NCBI GenBank assembly: GCA_009889515.1
Contig: WUQR01000139.1
Location: 682,001 to 746,000 of the forward strand
Reading direction: 5' to 3'
Length of the DNA: 64,000 nucleotides
Origin: Nitrososphaerota archaeon
GTDB taxonomy: Archaea; Thermoproteota; Nitrososphaeria_A; Caldarchaeales; Calditenuaceae
Below are positions 1 through 8,418 of the stretch, piece by piece (the stretch's first letter is position 1; each line of letters opens with the position of its first letter). Below the pieces are notes generated by a model that saw nothing but the letters and a program-made list of their open reading frames with translations, was not told where the DNA came from and searched no databases. Made by a program: the position numbers and the translations under genes.

Positions 1-545
1 TAGCCTGTGGAGACGGTGAGACTTTCATAGCATCCAACGAGGTTTACGAGAAACGTATGCCCATAATGGTGGACAGGTATTGTCTAAACGTAGAAGGAGG
101 GACAGGTCATGGAAAATTTAGAGGAGGTTTTGGAGTGATAAAAGACTACCGCGTCCTATGCGACGAGGCCTACTTTACCGTCTCGATAGGTCGGAGCAAA
201 TTCCCGCCATGGGGGGTTGATGGGGGAATGAATGGCACACCCAACTATTGCGTAATCTTCAAGCACGGCGAGGAGCCCAAGGTTACCAGAAAGATTGCCG
301 CCCTCAGATTGAGAAAAGGCGAAGTAGTGAGTCTAAGGTCCGGTGGCGGTGGAGGATGGGGTGATCCGCTGGAAAGGGATCCAGAGAGGGTCAGGATGGA
401 TGTGAAGAACGAATACATAACAATCGAAGTGGCGAGAGAAATATATGGTGTAGTGCTGGATCCAAACACCTTGGAGATTAATTGGGACGCTACGAACGAG
501 TTGAGGCAGAAAAAGAAGAAGGAGAGGCAGAAGAAAACTGCATGA
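1..545 (+). CDS. hyuB: Hydantoinase B / oxoprolinase family protein, C-terminal part (gene enters from the left edge)
   Basis: The frame is open from base 3 to the TGA at 543-545, so the ATG at 57 is internal and the real start lies outside the window; about 180 residues are visible. The glycine-rich GHGKFRGGFG segment and the GGGGWGDPLERDP segment near the C-terminus are typical of the B subunit of ATP-dependent N-methylhydantoinase/5-oxoprolinase enzymes, which open hydantoin or oxoproline rings together with an A subunit. The lysine-rich tail (KKKKERQKK) is a charged end rather than a domain. The A subunit is not seen and is probably upstream. The nearby racemase and importer support a role in cyclic amide or amino acid derivative use; the exact substrate cannot be read from sequence. 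Confidence 0.85.
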   Translation, partial: ACGDGETFIASNEVYEKRMPIMVDRYCLNVEGGTGHGKFRGGFGVIKDYRVLCDEAYFTVSIGRSKFPPWGVDGGMNGTPNYCVIFKHGEEPKVTRKIAALRLRKGEVVSLRSGGGGGWGDPLERDPERVRMDVKNEYITIEVAREIYGVVLDPNTLEINWDATNELRQKKKKERQKKTA

Positions 546-613
546 TAGATGATTGACAGGCGGCCCTCCGGAGAATTATTTTTCTGAAGATCCTACCACT
601 TCTTAACCAACAA

Positions 614-621
614 TTTTATAG
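614..621 (+). promoter_or_regulatory. TATA box of the M24 peptidase gene
   Basis: TTTTATAG centred about 31 bp before the ATG at 649, which predicts a leader of only a few bases. Confidence 0.55.
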
Positions 622-648
622 CTTACCACCACGCTTTGATGATTCGCC

Positions 649-1752
649 ATGTACTTAGATAGGTTAAAGAGATTGAGGGAGAATATGGATCGCTTAAGCC
701 TCGACGCTGTCATGCTGACTTTCGAGCCTAACATGTATTATTTATCAGGCTATAGCGCAATTTCTCTAGAGCGTTTAGTCGCGCTATTGATATTCAGAGA
801 ACAAGAGACGGCGTGTCTAATAGTTCCTAAGCTTGAGAAGGATCGGGCGGAGGAGAATTGTAAGTTAAAAAACGCTGAGATTCTAGCTTATAGTGACGTG
901 GAAGACCCGATAAATGTAATGAGGGGACTTTTTTCAAAATACCATGTTGAAAACTTAGGCTTGGATGGAAGCACCCCATACAGATTTGTTTACCCAATAA
1001 TTTCTAGAGGCCTCGCTTCGAGTCTTTCGCTCGTTGATGATGTAATGTACTCTTTAAGGGTCGTTAAAGATGGTGAGGAGGTTAGATGTCTTGAAAGGGC
1101 TGCAGAGATCAACAATAAACTAATGGTAGAAAGTATCGGTCAGGTCAAGCAGGGCTTATCGGAGAAGCAGCTCGCCGCCTACGTAAGGACGAAGGCATTA
1201 GAGTTAGGTGCTGACGAGGTCGCATTCACTCTGATCCAGTCAGGAAGTAATTCAGCTCTCCCTCATCAGGAGCCAACTGATAGGAAAATTGGTGACGGAG
1301 AAATAGTGCTTCTCGATATTGGCATCAGGTATATGGGGTATTACTCGGACATTACTCGGACTATCACTTGCGGGAAGCCTTCGCAGCAGCAACAACAAAT
1401 CTTTGACATTGTGTATAAAGCCCAGTCAGCCGCCCTAGCGATGGCTAGGGAGGGCTCGAAGGCTGGCGACCTAGACAGGGAGGCTAGACAGACCATATCT
1501 AAAGCCGGGTATGGGGAATACTTCATTCACAGGACTGGGCATGGACTAGGATTAGAGGTTCATGAACCCCCCTACATTAAAGGTGATAACAGCCAAGAGT
1601 TGAGAAAAGGGATGACGTTCACAGTAGAGCCCGGAATATATTTACCGGGGAGGTTTGGAGTTAGGCTGGAAGACAACGTTATAATTACTGAAGACGGGCA
1701 CACAAACCTAACTAAATTGCCAAAGTCCCTCTCAATTGACGAATACCTATAG
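649..1752 (+). CDS. M24 family metallopeptidase (Xaa-Pro dipeptidase/aminopeptidase-like)
   Basis: A 367-residue protein with a creatinase-type N-terminal domain (about 1-140) and a pita-bread M24 domain (about 145-365). All five metal ligands of M24 peptidases are visible: D223 (LLDIG), D234 (YSDIT), H298 (RTGHGLGL), E327 (TVEPG) and E341 (RLEDN). The likely role is cytoplasmic removal of residues from X-Pro peptides. It lies between hydantoinase B and a peptide-type ABC importer, so a role in processing imported peptides or related amides is reasonable. Creatinase shares this fold, and sequence alone does not exclude a non-peptidase hydrolase. A run of five glutamines (about 246-250) is a local oddity. 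The start is well placed behind a TATA box. Confidence 0.88.
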   Translation: MYLDRLKRLRENMDRLSLDAVMLTFEPNMYYLSGYSAISLERLVALLIFREQETACLIVPKLEKDRAEENCKLKNAEILAYSDVEDPINVMRGLFSKYHVENLGLDGSTPYRFVYPIISRGLASSLSLVDDVMYSLRVVKDGEEVRCLERAAEINNKLMVESIGQVKQGLSEKQLAAYVRTKALELGADEVAFTLIQSGSNSALPHQEPTDRKIGDGEIVLLDIGIRYMGYYSDITRTITCGKPSQQQQQIFDIVYKAQSAALAMAREGSKAGDLDREARQTISKAGYGEYFIHRTGHGLGLEVHEPPYIKGDNSQELRKGMTFTVEPGIYLPGRFGVRLEDNVIITEDGHTNLTKLPKSLSIDEYL

Positions 1753-1759
1753 CCAAACT

Positions 1760-2737
1760 CTATTCATAAAGCCAGCATCTGACGACGTGTCCGCTATCTG
1801 CTACAACATCTGGTGGATCGCGCTCGCTACAAATAGGCTTTGCAAACGGGCATCTCGTGTGGAATCTACACCCCTTTGGCGGGCTTAGTGCACTCGGGAT
1901 TTCACCCACAGCCTCAACCCCCTTCGGTTTAATTTCTTCGTCCTGCCTAGTCAGTGTTGGGATTGAGGAGAGTAGCATCTGAGTGTATGGGTGTAGTGGT
2001 CCTCTGAAGAATTCGTCCGTAGGGGCCTCCTCGTATATTTTCCCTAAATACATTATCATCACTCGGTGCGATATATTTCGCACAACACCCAGATCATGGG
2101 TGATCAGGAGATAGCTAATGTCCCGTTCCTTCTGTATTCTGCTTAAGGTGTTAAGGACCTTCGCCTGTGATGAAACGTCTAGTGCGGAGGTAGGCTCGTC
2201 CAAGATTATAAAAGACGGGTTTGGGGCGAGGGCTCTAGCTATTGCGACGAGCTGCTTCTCTCCTCCACCGAGCTCATGAGGATACTTGAACATAAAATCT
2301 TCACCCAAACCCACAAACTCTAACAACTCCGCCACTTTACCATAAACACTCGACGAATCAGCTAGTCCGTGGATGCGTAATGGCAACCCTACGATATCCT
2401 TAACAATGTGCTTAGGATTAAGCGATGTGCCTGGGTCTTGGAAGACTATCTGAATCTCCCTCTTTAACTCAAGACTACGCCTCTTGATTGGTATTGAGAG
2501 GTCGTGTTTTCCCTTATAGAGTATTTTTCCGCTATCTGGTGGATAGAAGCCCATTATTAGATGCCCGGTGGTTGTCTTCCCTGAACCTGACTCTCCTACA
2601 AGTGCTAGAGTTTCACCATATTTTACCGAGAAGCTTACACCGTCTACAGCCTTTACGATTCCCTCTTTTATCTTAAAGTATTTTCTGACATCAGAAACTG
2701 TTAGGATAGAGTCCTTCTCCATATTAACTCCCCTCAC
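1760..2737 (-). CDS. Peptide/nickel-type ABC importer, ATPase subunit 2 (OppF/DppF-like)
   Basis: A 325-residue ATPase that powers import together with the OppD-like subunit just upstream. Walker A (GESGSGKTT, near residue 50), Walker B (FIILDEPTSALD) and the switch His (LLITHD) are intact. The signature reads LGGGEKQL instead of the usual LSGGQ-R-Q-R, which is unusual. The C-terminal oligopeptide-transporter extension carries the expected cysteines (GCRFHTRCPFAKPIC and a later VRCWL). It is the last gene of a six-gene operon and overlaps the OppD-like gene by 4 bp. A second ATG at residue 6 (MEKDSI) is an alternative start. Substrate is unknown; the family covers peptides, nickel and other solutes. 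Confidence 0.9.
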   Translation of the reverse strand: MRGVNMEKDSILTVSDVRKYFKIKEGIVKAVDGVSFSVKYGETLALVGESGSGKTTTGHLIMGFYPPDSGKILYKGKHDLSIPIKRRSLELKREIQIVFQDPGTSLNPKHIVKDIVGLPLRIHGLADSSSVYGKVAELLEFVGLGEDFMFKYPHELGGGEKQLVAIARALAPNPSFIILDEPTSALDVSSQAKVLNTLSRIQKERDISYLLITHDLGVVRNISHRVMIMYLGKIYEEAPTDEFFRGPLHPYTQMLLSSIPTLTRQDEEIKPKGVEAVGEIPSALSPPKGCRFHTRCPFAKPICSERDPPDVVADSGHVVRCWLYE

Positions 2738-3702
2738 TCATAGAGGTGACACGCCACGGCGTGGTCTGCATTGATGACAGTTCTCTTGGGCTTGACTGTA
2801 TGGCACTTGTCCATTGCATAAGGGCATCTCGGAGCGAATCGACAACCAGTAGGCGGGGATCTATAGTCTGGCAGCTTCCCTCTAATTCCTTCACCTATTT
2901 CCCGGGTACTTATCTTCGGGGCGCTGGAAATAAGCAAACTTGTATACGGGTGAGCCGGGTGGTCGAACAGTTCGCCCGTCCTAGCCTCTTCCATAATGTC
3001 TCCAGCATACAATACATAGGCTCTATCAGTCATTTGGCGCACCATACCTAAGGCGTGCGACACTAGTATCGTACTTAGTCCTCTCTGCTTCACCAACCTG
3101 TCGATCAGCTTCAATATCTGGTCTTGGATAGTAACGTCGATATTAGTGGTTGGCTCGTCTGCGAGCAAAAGTTTGCCTGCAGAAATTAAAGCCATGGCAA
3201 TCATCACCCTCTGCCTCATCCCACCGCTTAACTGGAAGGGAAAGGACTCCAAAACCCTCTCGTAGTCGGGGAGCTTCACATCATTTAACACCCTTACCGC
3301 ATGGTCGTGTAACTCTTCTTTAGTGGGGTTATGCCCCTCGGCCAGCAGCTTATACTTGATTATGTCGTATAACTGGTCCTTAATCTTAAACACCGGATTC
3401 AACGCAGCCATAGGGTCCTGGAATATCATTCCTATTTCTCGCCGTCTCACAATCGAAAGCTCTGCCTCGCCGGCCTTCAACACATCTATGTCCTTGAACT
3501 TTATCTCGCCACGGGGAATAATTGCGTTCTGAGGGAGTATCCTCAATATGGATTTGAGGAGGGTTGTTTTCCCGCTGCCCGTCTCGCCAATTATTCCTAC
3601 CCTCTCTCCCTCAGCCATTCTCAACCAAACCCCGTTTAATACTTTATGAACATACCAGTAGCTCTTATAATGAACATGAAGATCATGTATGTCAAGCAGC
3701 AT
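2734..3702 (-). CDS. Peptide/nickel-type ABC importer, ATPase subunit 1 (OppD/DppD-like)
   Basis: A 322-residue ABC ATPase. Walker A is GETGSGKTT, the signature LSGGMRQRV is canonical, and Walker B is LLLADEPTTNID. The C-terminal extension has the Cys motif GCRFAPRCPYAMDKC typical of Opp/Dpp ATPases. Its orthodox signature contrasts with the altered one in the partner ATPase, so ATP hydrolysis in the pair may be asymmetric. It is separated from the upstream permease by 2 bp and overlaps the downstream ATPase by 4 bp, so it is translationally coupled on both sides. Confidence 0.9.
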   Translation of the reverse strand: MLLDIHDLHVHYKSYWYVHKVLNGVWLRMAEGERVGIIGETGSGKTTLLKSILRILPQNAIIPRGEIKFKDIDVLKAGEAELSIVRRREIGMIFQDPMAALNPVFKIKDQLYDIIKYKLLAEGHNPTKEELHDHAVRVLNDVKLPDYERVLESFPFQLSGGMRQRVMIAMALISAGKLLLADEPTTNIDVTIQDQILKLIDRLVKQRGLSTILVSHALGMVRQMTDRAYVLYAGDIMEEARTGELFDHPAHPYTSLLISSAPKISTREIGEGIRGKLPDYRSPPTGCRFAPRCPYAMDKCHTVKPKRTVINADHAVACHLYE

Positions 3703-3704
3703 GC

Positions 3705-4613
3705 TTAATCACCCGCGAAGACGTCTCTAATACCGTCGCCGAGCAAATTAAATGAGAGTATTATCAGTACAATGCCGAGTGCAGGGCCCATGCTCATCCA
3801 CCAGTAACTCGGGAGGTACTTACTGTACTCGGATACCATTGTTCCAAGGTCTGGGGTCGGCGGCTGTGCCCCGAGGCCGACGAAACTAATAGCGGCCCCT
3901 ATCAGTACAACCCATCCAGCGTCCAGCGTAACTTTGGTAAGTATTATGCCTAGCTGGTTGGGCAGTAATTCGCGGAAGAGAATATGTAGGGTTGAGGCGC
4001 CTTGAGCCTCGGCGGCTAGGATGAATGGCTCATTCCTGAGAGAGGTAGTTACAGAGTGGGTTAGTTTAACATACCAGGGCCACCACATCAATGACACCGC
4101 CAGCATGGCGTTGTATATGTTGGGCTCCAGTATGGAGGCAATTGCTAGGGCTAAGACCAGATAGGGTATAGAGATGAATATGTCCGATAGCCTTATTATT
4201 ATTGTCTCTATTATGGTTCCTCTATAATACCCGGCAATGAGGCCCAAGACCACACCAGTAGGCACTACTAGAGACAAAACTATACCAATTAAGAGAAATG
4301 CGTATCTAAACCCGAAAATAACGCGACTTAACACATCCCGCCCATACATGTCAGTGCCAAACAGGTGCTCCATGCTTGGCGGCTTGTAGGCATCCTTAAA
4401 ATTGATGTATAGTCCAGCGTGCTCAGGATAGGGGGCGATAAACTCTGCTAGGCCAACAAAGAGAATTAGAAGACCGACAAGCGACAGGCCAATGAGAGAA
4501 AGTTTGCTCCTCTTAAATCTAAACCACACTCGCCTCAGATTCTCTCTCTTAACACTTCGCTCAAGCCCGAGATACCGCTTCTGTTCTTCGACTGTCCTAC
4601 CCACTCGTCTCAC
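3705..4613 (-). CDS. Peptide/nickel-type ABC importer permease (DppC-like)
   Basis: A 302-residue integral membrane protein. The N-terminal OppC-type segment (about 20-75) holds the first membrane helix, followed by a MetI-like transmembrane domain with further helices; the coupling-loop region EAQGASTLHILFRELLPN (about 201-218) contacts the ATPases. It forms the translocation channel with the DppB-like subunit, whose gene overlaps it by 4 bp. The short charged N-terminus before the first helix is usual for OppC-type subunits. Confidence 0.9.
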   Translation of the reverse strand: MRRVGRTVEEQKRYLGLERSVKRENLRRVWFRFKRSKLSLIGLSLVGLLILFVGLAEFIAPYPEHAGLYINFKDAYKPPSMEHLFGTDMYGRDVLSRVIFGFRYAFLLIGIVLSLVVPTGVVLGLIAGYYRGTIIETIIIRLSDIFISIPYLVLALAIASILEPNIYNAMLAVSLMWWPWYVKLTHSVTTSLRNEPFILAAEAQGASTLHILFRELLPNQLGIILTKVTLDAGWVVLIGAAISFVGLGAQPPTPDLGTMVSEYSKYLPSYWWMSMGPALGIVLIILSFNLLGDGIRDVFAGD

Positions 4614-5683
4614 CTCTTGTGTTTAATGCGTGGGTCCAAGTTCGAGATGAGCAAGTCTATGACGATAGACGCTAGAGTGTAGGCAAGGCCAATTATAAGA
4701 ACTACGCCAACGATCGCGTTTAGGTCCTTTCTCAACATAGCGGTTATGCCATATCTTGACAGGCCGGGCCAATTAAATATAAACTCGACTAGAAATGCGT
4801 TTCCTATTAGCGACGCCATGTCTAGGGTCATTATGGTTACGGTTGGGATCATGGAGGGTTTTAGTGCGTATTTAAAGAAGACGACAGAACTTGGAAGCCC
4901 GTGCGAGTACATGTTCAGAATATAGTCTTTATTCACATTCTCTATTAGGTTTGCCCTCAGGATTCTTGCCTCTTGGGCTATTGTTCCAATGGCGAGTGCT
5001 AGGGAGGGTATGATGAGGTGGCTCAAGGCGTCAAAGAATGCAGGTATATTCCCCTGCAGGAGGGAATCCAGTGTAACAAGCCCCGTTATCCTCTTTACTT
5101 CGAACCCTAGGCTCAGACGGCCATAGGCAGGTAGTAAGCCAAGCCAGCTCGCCAAGATTAGCTGTAGAATTATGGCCCAGACAAAGGAAGGAATCGCTAT
5201 TCCTGCATAAGCGAATACTCTCACAAAATTGTCTATGGCCGAGTTGGGTCTCCTGCCACTTAATACTCCTAGGCCAAACGCGCCGAATACGTCGATAACG
5301 AGCGCAAAAATTATGAGTTCGACTGTGGCTGGCAGGAATTCTATAATGTCCGTGGTTACATCCCTGAATGTGACTAAAGATATTCCCAGTCTGCCGTGGA
5401 ATACGTCTGTAAGCCATACGAAATATTGGACGTAAAGTGGTTCCTTTAGATGGAGCATCTGCCTATACTGTTCTACAACATCTTCAGGCGCGCGGGGGCC
5501 TAATGCGAGTCTAGCGGGATCACCTGGCAAGACGCGCGCTATGACAAAGATGAGTATAGAAATGCCTAGAAGAGTAACTATGCTATAGGCTATCTTTCTT
5601 ATGTAGTAGTTGTCGAACAAGTTAGACACTCTTGCAGCCATACTGGACCTAGGTGTATTCAGATTAGGCTCTTGGCTCGCCAT
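4610..5683 (-). CDS. Peptide/nickel-type ABC importer permease (DppB-like)
   Basis: A 357-residue permease. The opening helix (ITLLGISILIFVIARVLPGDPA, about 37-58) with its RxLPGDPA motif is diagnostic of DppB/OppB subunits, and EARILRANLIENVNKDY is the ATPase-coupling loop. About 35 extra N-terminal residues precede the first helix. It is the first transport subunit after the racemase gene, 38 bp downstream of it, and overlaps the DppC-like gene by 4 bp. Confidence 0.9.
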   Translation of the reverse strand: MASQEPNLNTPRSSMAARVSNLFDNYYIRKIAYSIVTLLGISILIFVIARVLPGDPARLALGPRAPEDVVEQYRQMLHLKEPLYVQYFVWLTDVFHGRLGISLVTFRDVTTDIIEFLPATVELIIFALVIDVFGAFGLGVLSGRRPNSAIDNFVRVFAYAGIAIPSFVWAIILQLILASWLGLLPAYGRLSLGFEVKRITGLVTLDSLLQGNIPAFFDALSHLIIPSLALAIGTIAQEARILRANLIENVNKDYILNMYSHGLPSSVVFFKYALKPSMIPTVTIMTLDMASLIGNAFLVEFIFNWPGLSRYGITAMLRKDLNAIVGVVLIIGLAYTLASIVIDLLISNLDPRIKHKR

Positions 5684-5721
5684 GGCCCCTCATTATCCAT
5701 GGATTCTCCCGCAAAGGCGGG

Positions 5722-6465
5722 TCATAACAGCTCCGTTAGGCCCCATTTCTGGAGCTCGGAAACCGGCGGGGGCTCATAGGTATATTTTCTGCTATGCGCC
5801 CAGCCGCATAATTCTTTGAGCCTTACACATTGTTCGGCGTGCTTAAGGGAAGCAATGATTGGGTCTATTACAGGTATTCCGAACCTTTTTTGCACCTCAC
5901 GGTAGAAGCCGAAAAAGACTGTGCACCCCAATATCACTACCTCAGCTCCTTCATCGACGCTCTCCTTGACAACTTCCATGAGTCTTCTCTCCGTTTCACT
6001 CTCATCCTTATGAAGGTCGTGGACTCCCATCTCTATGTCCTTAAAAGATACGAGCCTATCCTCTAAACCATATTCCTTAATTCTACTCATCATCAGCGGA
6101 ATCCACTTCTTACGACCCACTATAATTGAGAATTTGTCTCCCAGTGATAACGCCGTCGTTGTTGACGATTCGAGTGGTGCAGTTACGACGATATTGCTTA
6201 TTTCACGTGCCTCTCTTAGTCCAGGGTCGTAGAAGCAGCCTATTATGCAGGCATCGTACCCCTCTCTTTCAGCTTTTTTAACTTCACTCAATATGTGAGG
6301 CACCATTAATGCGTCGTAGGCATAGTATTCGAGATGGTGTGGACCCGATTTGAAGGAGACTACGTCTAACTTTGTTGACGGTTCTATGTATTCTTCTAAG
6401 TATTCTTTCATAGGTTTATCGAAGATTGAGGTCCCGACAGGGTTGATAAACAATACTCTAGCCAT
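5722..6465 (-). CDS. Asp/Glu/hydantoin racemase family protein
   Basis: A 247-residue enzyme with the two cysteines expected for cofactor-independent racemases: C77 (CIIGCFYDPGL) and C181 (VVILGCTVFFG). These spacings match hydantoin racemases, where the catalytic cysteines lie near residues 76 and 181. It sits inside the importer operon between the binding protein and the first permease, and a hydantoinase B gene lies 5 kb away, so racemisation of a hydantoin or amino acid derivative is the best reading. Maleate isomerases and Asp/Glu racemases share the fold, so the substrate stays open. Confidence 0.82.
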   Translation of the reverse strand: MARVLFINPVGTSIFDKPMKEYLEEYIEPSTKLDVVSFKSGPHHLEYYAYDALMVPHILSEVKKAEREGYDACIIGCFYDPGLREAREISNIVVTAPLESSTTTALSLGDKFSIIVGRKKWIPLMMSRIKEYGLEDRLVSFKDIEMGVHDLHKDESETERRLMEVVKESVDEGAEVVILGCTVFFGFYREVQKRFGIPVIDPIIASLKHAEQCVRLKELCGWAHSRKYTYEPPPVSELQKWGLTELL

Positions 6466-6518
6466 TTAATGACCACCCACAAAAATATCTGAGGTAAACG
6501 TCTGCATGAAGTGTCGCA

Positions 6519-8198
6519 TCACTTAGGGATTTTTTCGGGGAAGACTTGGAACCATCTGAAGTCCAGCTCGTATTCCGCTATTGGTAGAACCTCGCCCCTA
6601 GCAGCCGGGTAGTCAATATAGTCTGCCTGATAGGCTCTGAGGACTACGTGCTCGTAAACGAACACTGAGGGAGCCAGCTCATCAAGCTTTCTCTGTATCT
6701 CATAGTACTTCTGCATCCTCTGATTAAAGTCTATGGTAGCTAGGGCCTCCTCTATCATTTTATCAATTTCTGGGTTCATTAACCATTCACCCTGCTCCCA
6801 TGTTCCAGTAGCTGCCGAGTGGTATCGCGACATGAGTATGGATCCTGCCTCAGCATAATGTGCGATCACAAATATCGATACTGCGTTCGGCGTTGTCTCC
6901 ATCTTTGTCATACCCTCTACTACTGAGAGCCAGGGTACCTTCACTACGTTGACTTTAAGCCCTATCTCCTCCATGTTAAGCTTGAAGAGCAACGCCACCC
7001 TCTCCTCCCACGGGACTTCAGCAATCCACCAGAACTCGATTGGGTACTGGTCAAGCTGCCCCCAATACTTCGATTTCTTAAGCTCCTCCTTCGCAGCCTC
7101 TATATTCCTCTCCACTGGTTTTCTAGCCGGATCCGCACCTGGAAGCATGCTTGGTACAGGGCCTGAAGGACGCTTCTCGAAAGGCATTATGTCATTTATG
7201 GCCGTCTCATAGTCAAATGCTAGTGTAATTGCCCTCCTGACATGCACGTCATCAGTTGGTGGTTTCTTTGTATGGAGCATAATGTAGAAGACCATCGCTG
7301 AAGGCACTTTCGCGATCTTAACCCCAGGTATCTTTGCCATTGCGTCGTAGTTTTCCAATGGCTGCCACTGGTCAGTCACCTCCAGCTGCCTCTTCTCCAT
7401 CATTGTCCGTATTGTGGTGGGCTCTGTAAAGCCATACATTATGACTTTGGTCGGGGAATTTTGTGCGGTTTCTCCCCAGTACCCGTCAAACTTTACGAGT
7501 GTGACCGACTCGCCTCTCTTATGCTCGGCTAGCTTGTAGGGGCCTGACCCGGCATCTTGCTCGCCTGCCATCAGCCAGTTCTTCCCGTAATCTCCCATCT
7601 CGCCGTATGGGCCATCTGCTATGTGTTGTTTAACTAGCTCACTATCGACAATGTATAGCCGGACTAGAGTGATAAGGAATGGGCCGAATGGCTTTGTTAG
7701 GGCTATCCGAACAGTGTAGTCGTCCAGCGCCACTGTTTTTTCAAGGTCTACATAGGGTTTAAACAAGTAACCATAGCCTTCCCCTATCGTTATCATACGT
7801 TTCAGTGAGAAGACTACATCTTGTGCCTTGAGTTCTCGCCCACTGTGGAACTTAACTCCCTTCCTTAGGTGGAACGTCCAGACCATCCCATCTCCGGATA
7901 CCTCCCACTTCTCCGCAACATGTGGCTTGACGGTCCCATCTTTGTTTGGATAAACCAAGGTGTCATATACGTTTAGGAAGTAGACCGAGCTCGCCTCATC
8001 CGAGCCTACGGCCGGATCCATGTATGGAACATTGGCAAACGAGACCCTCAACAGCCTCTCTCTAGGCGGCGCCGTCTGACCCGGCAGAGTAGTACTCGTG
8101 AGAATGAACCCCACAGCAGCGACAACTGCTATCACAACAACGATGGCAGCAATAACAAGTTTCCTCCCACCTCTCATACTTGTTGTGCCCGTTGTCAT
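6519..8198 (-). CDS. Extracellular solute-binding protein, family 5 (peptide/nickel-type importer)
   Basis: A long periplasmic-type binding protein that captures substrate outside the membrane for the downstream permeases. The reading frame extends to a TTG at 8243, but a TATA box lies inside that extension (8221-8230) and places transcription start at about 8199, so the ATG at 8198 (MTTGTTSMRGG) is preferred, giving 559 residues; a further ATG at 8177 is possible. An N-terminal hydrophobic helix (LVIAAIVVVIAVVAAVGFIL) followed by a Thr/Pro-rich linker anchors it, as in archaeal membrane-tethered binding proteins. The SBP family 5 core follows, with the typical FHLRKGVKFHSGRELKAQDV segment. 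First gene of the operon. Confidence 0.88.
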   Translation of the reverse strand: MTTGTTSMRGGRKLVIAAIVVVIAVVAAVGFILTSTTLPGQTAPPRERLLRVSFANVPYMDPAVGSDEASSVYFLNVYDTLVYPNKDGTVKPHVAEKWEVSGDGMVWTFHLRKGVKFHSGRELKAQDVVFSLKRMITIGEGYGYLFKPYVDLEKTVALDDYTVRIALTKPFGPFLITLVRLYIVDSELVKQHIADGPYGEMGDYGKNWLMAGEQDAGSGPYKLAEHKRGESVTLVKFDGYWGETAQNSPTKVIMYGFTEPTTIRTMMEKRQLEVTDQWQPLENYDAMAKIPGVKIAKVPSAMVFYIMLHTKKPPTDDVHVRRAITLAFDYETAINDIMPFEKRPSGPVPSMLPGADPARKPVERNIEAAKEELKKSKYWGQLDQYPIEFWWIAEVPWEERVALLFKLNMEEIGLKVNVVKVPWLSVVEGMTKMETTPNAVSIFVIAHYAEAGSILMSRYHSAATGTWEQGEWLMNPEIDKMIEEALATIDFNQRMQKYYEIQRKLDELAPSVFVYEHVVLRAYQADYIDYPAARGEVLPIAEYELDFRWFQVFPEKIPK

Positions 8199-8220
8199 GT
8201 GGTCTAGACAACGTTCTTGC

Positions 8221-8230
8221 TCTATATATC
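8221..8230 (-). promoter_or_regulatory. TATA box of the importer operon
   Basis: On the reverse strand this reads GATATATAGA, centred 27 bp before the ATG at 8198, and argues for a leaderless start there. Confidence 0.6.
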
Positions 8231-8361
8231 TCTTTTCAGTCAAAGTGATTTACAAAAGAATTATAGATTTTGCAATTACGCGTCTTAGGACTTTTAGTAG
8301 AGTGGATTACCATTGAGTAAATCATCGGTGGGGTAGAAGCGGATAAGAGGTTTGGATGAAG

Positions 8362-8380
8362 GTTTAAAAACATATTTTAG
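8362..8380 (+). promoter_or_regulatory. Probable TATA region of the FAD oxidoreductase gene
   Basis: Two AT-rich elements, GTTTAAAAAC and CATATTTTAG, lie 40-57 bp before the TTG at 8419. Either would give a leader of about 15-26 bases. The rest of the roughly 220-bp divergent spacer (8199-8418) shows nothing else that I can name. Confidence 0.35.
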
Positions 8381-8418
8381 TGCATGTCATTATTTTTGAG
8401 AACGGTTGGTGTTTGTGA

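Noticed and set aside
572-581. T-rich terminator after hyuB
   Set aside because: Only a short ATTATTTTT stretch with no further support; not enough to call.
1383-1397. CAG/CAA run encoding five glutamines as a phase-variable repeat
   Set aside because: Too short and mixed-codon for slippage; it lies within an intact gene.
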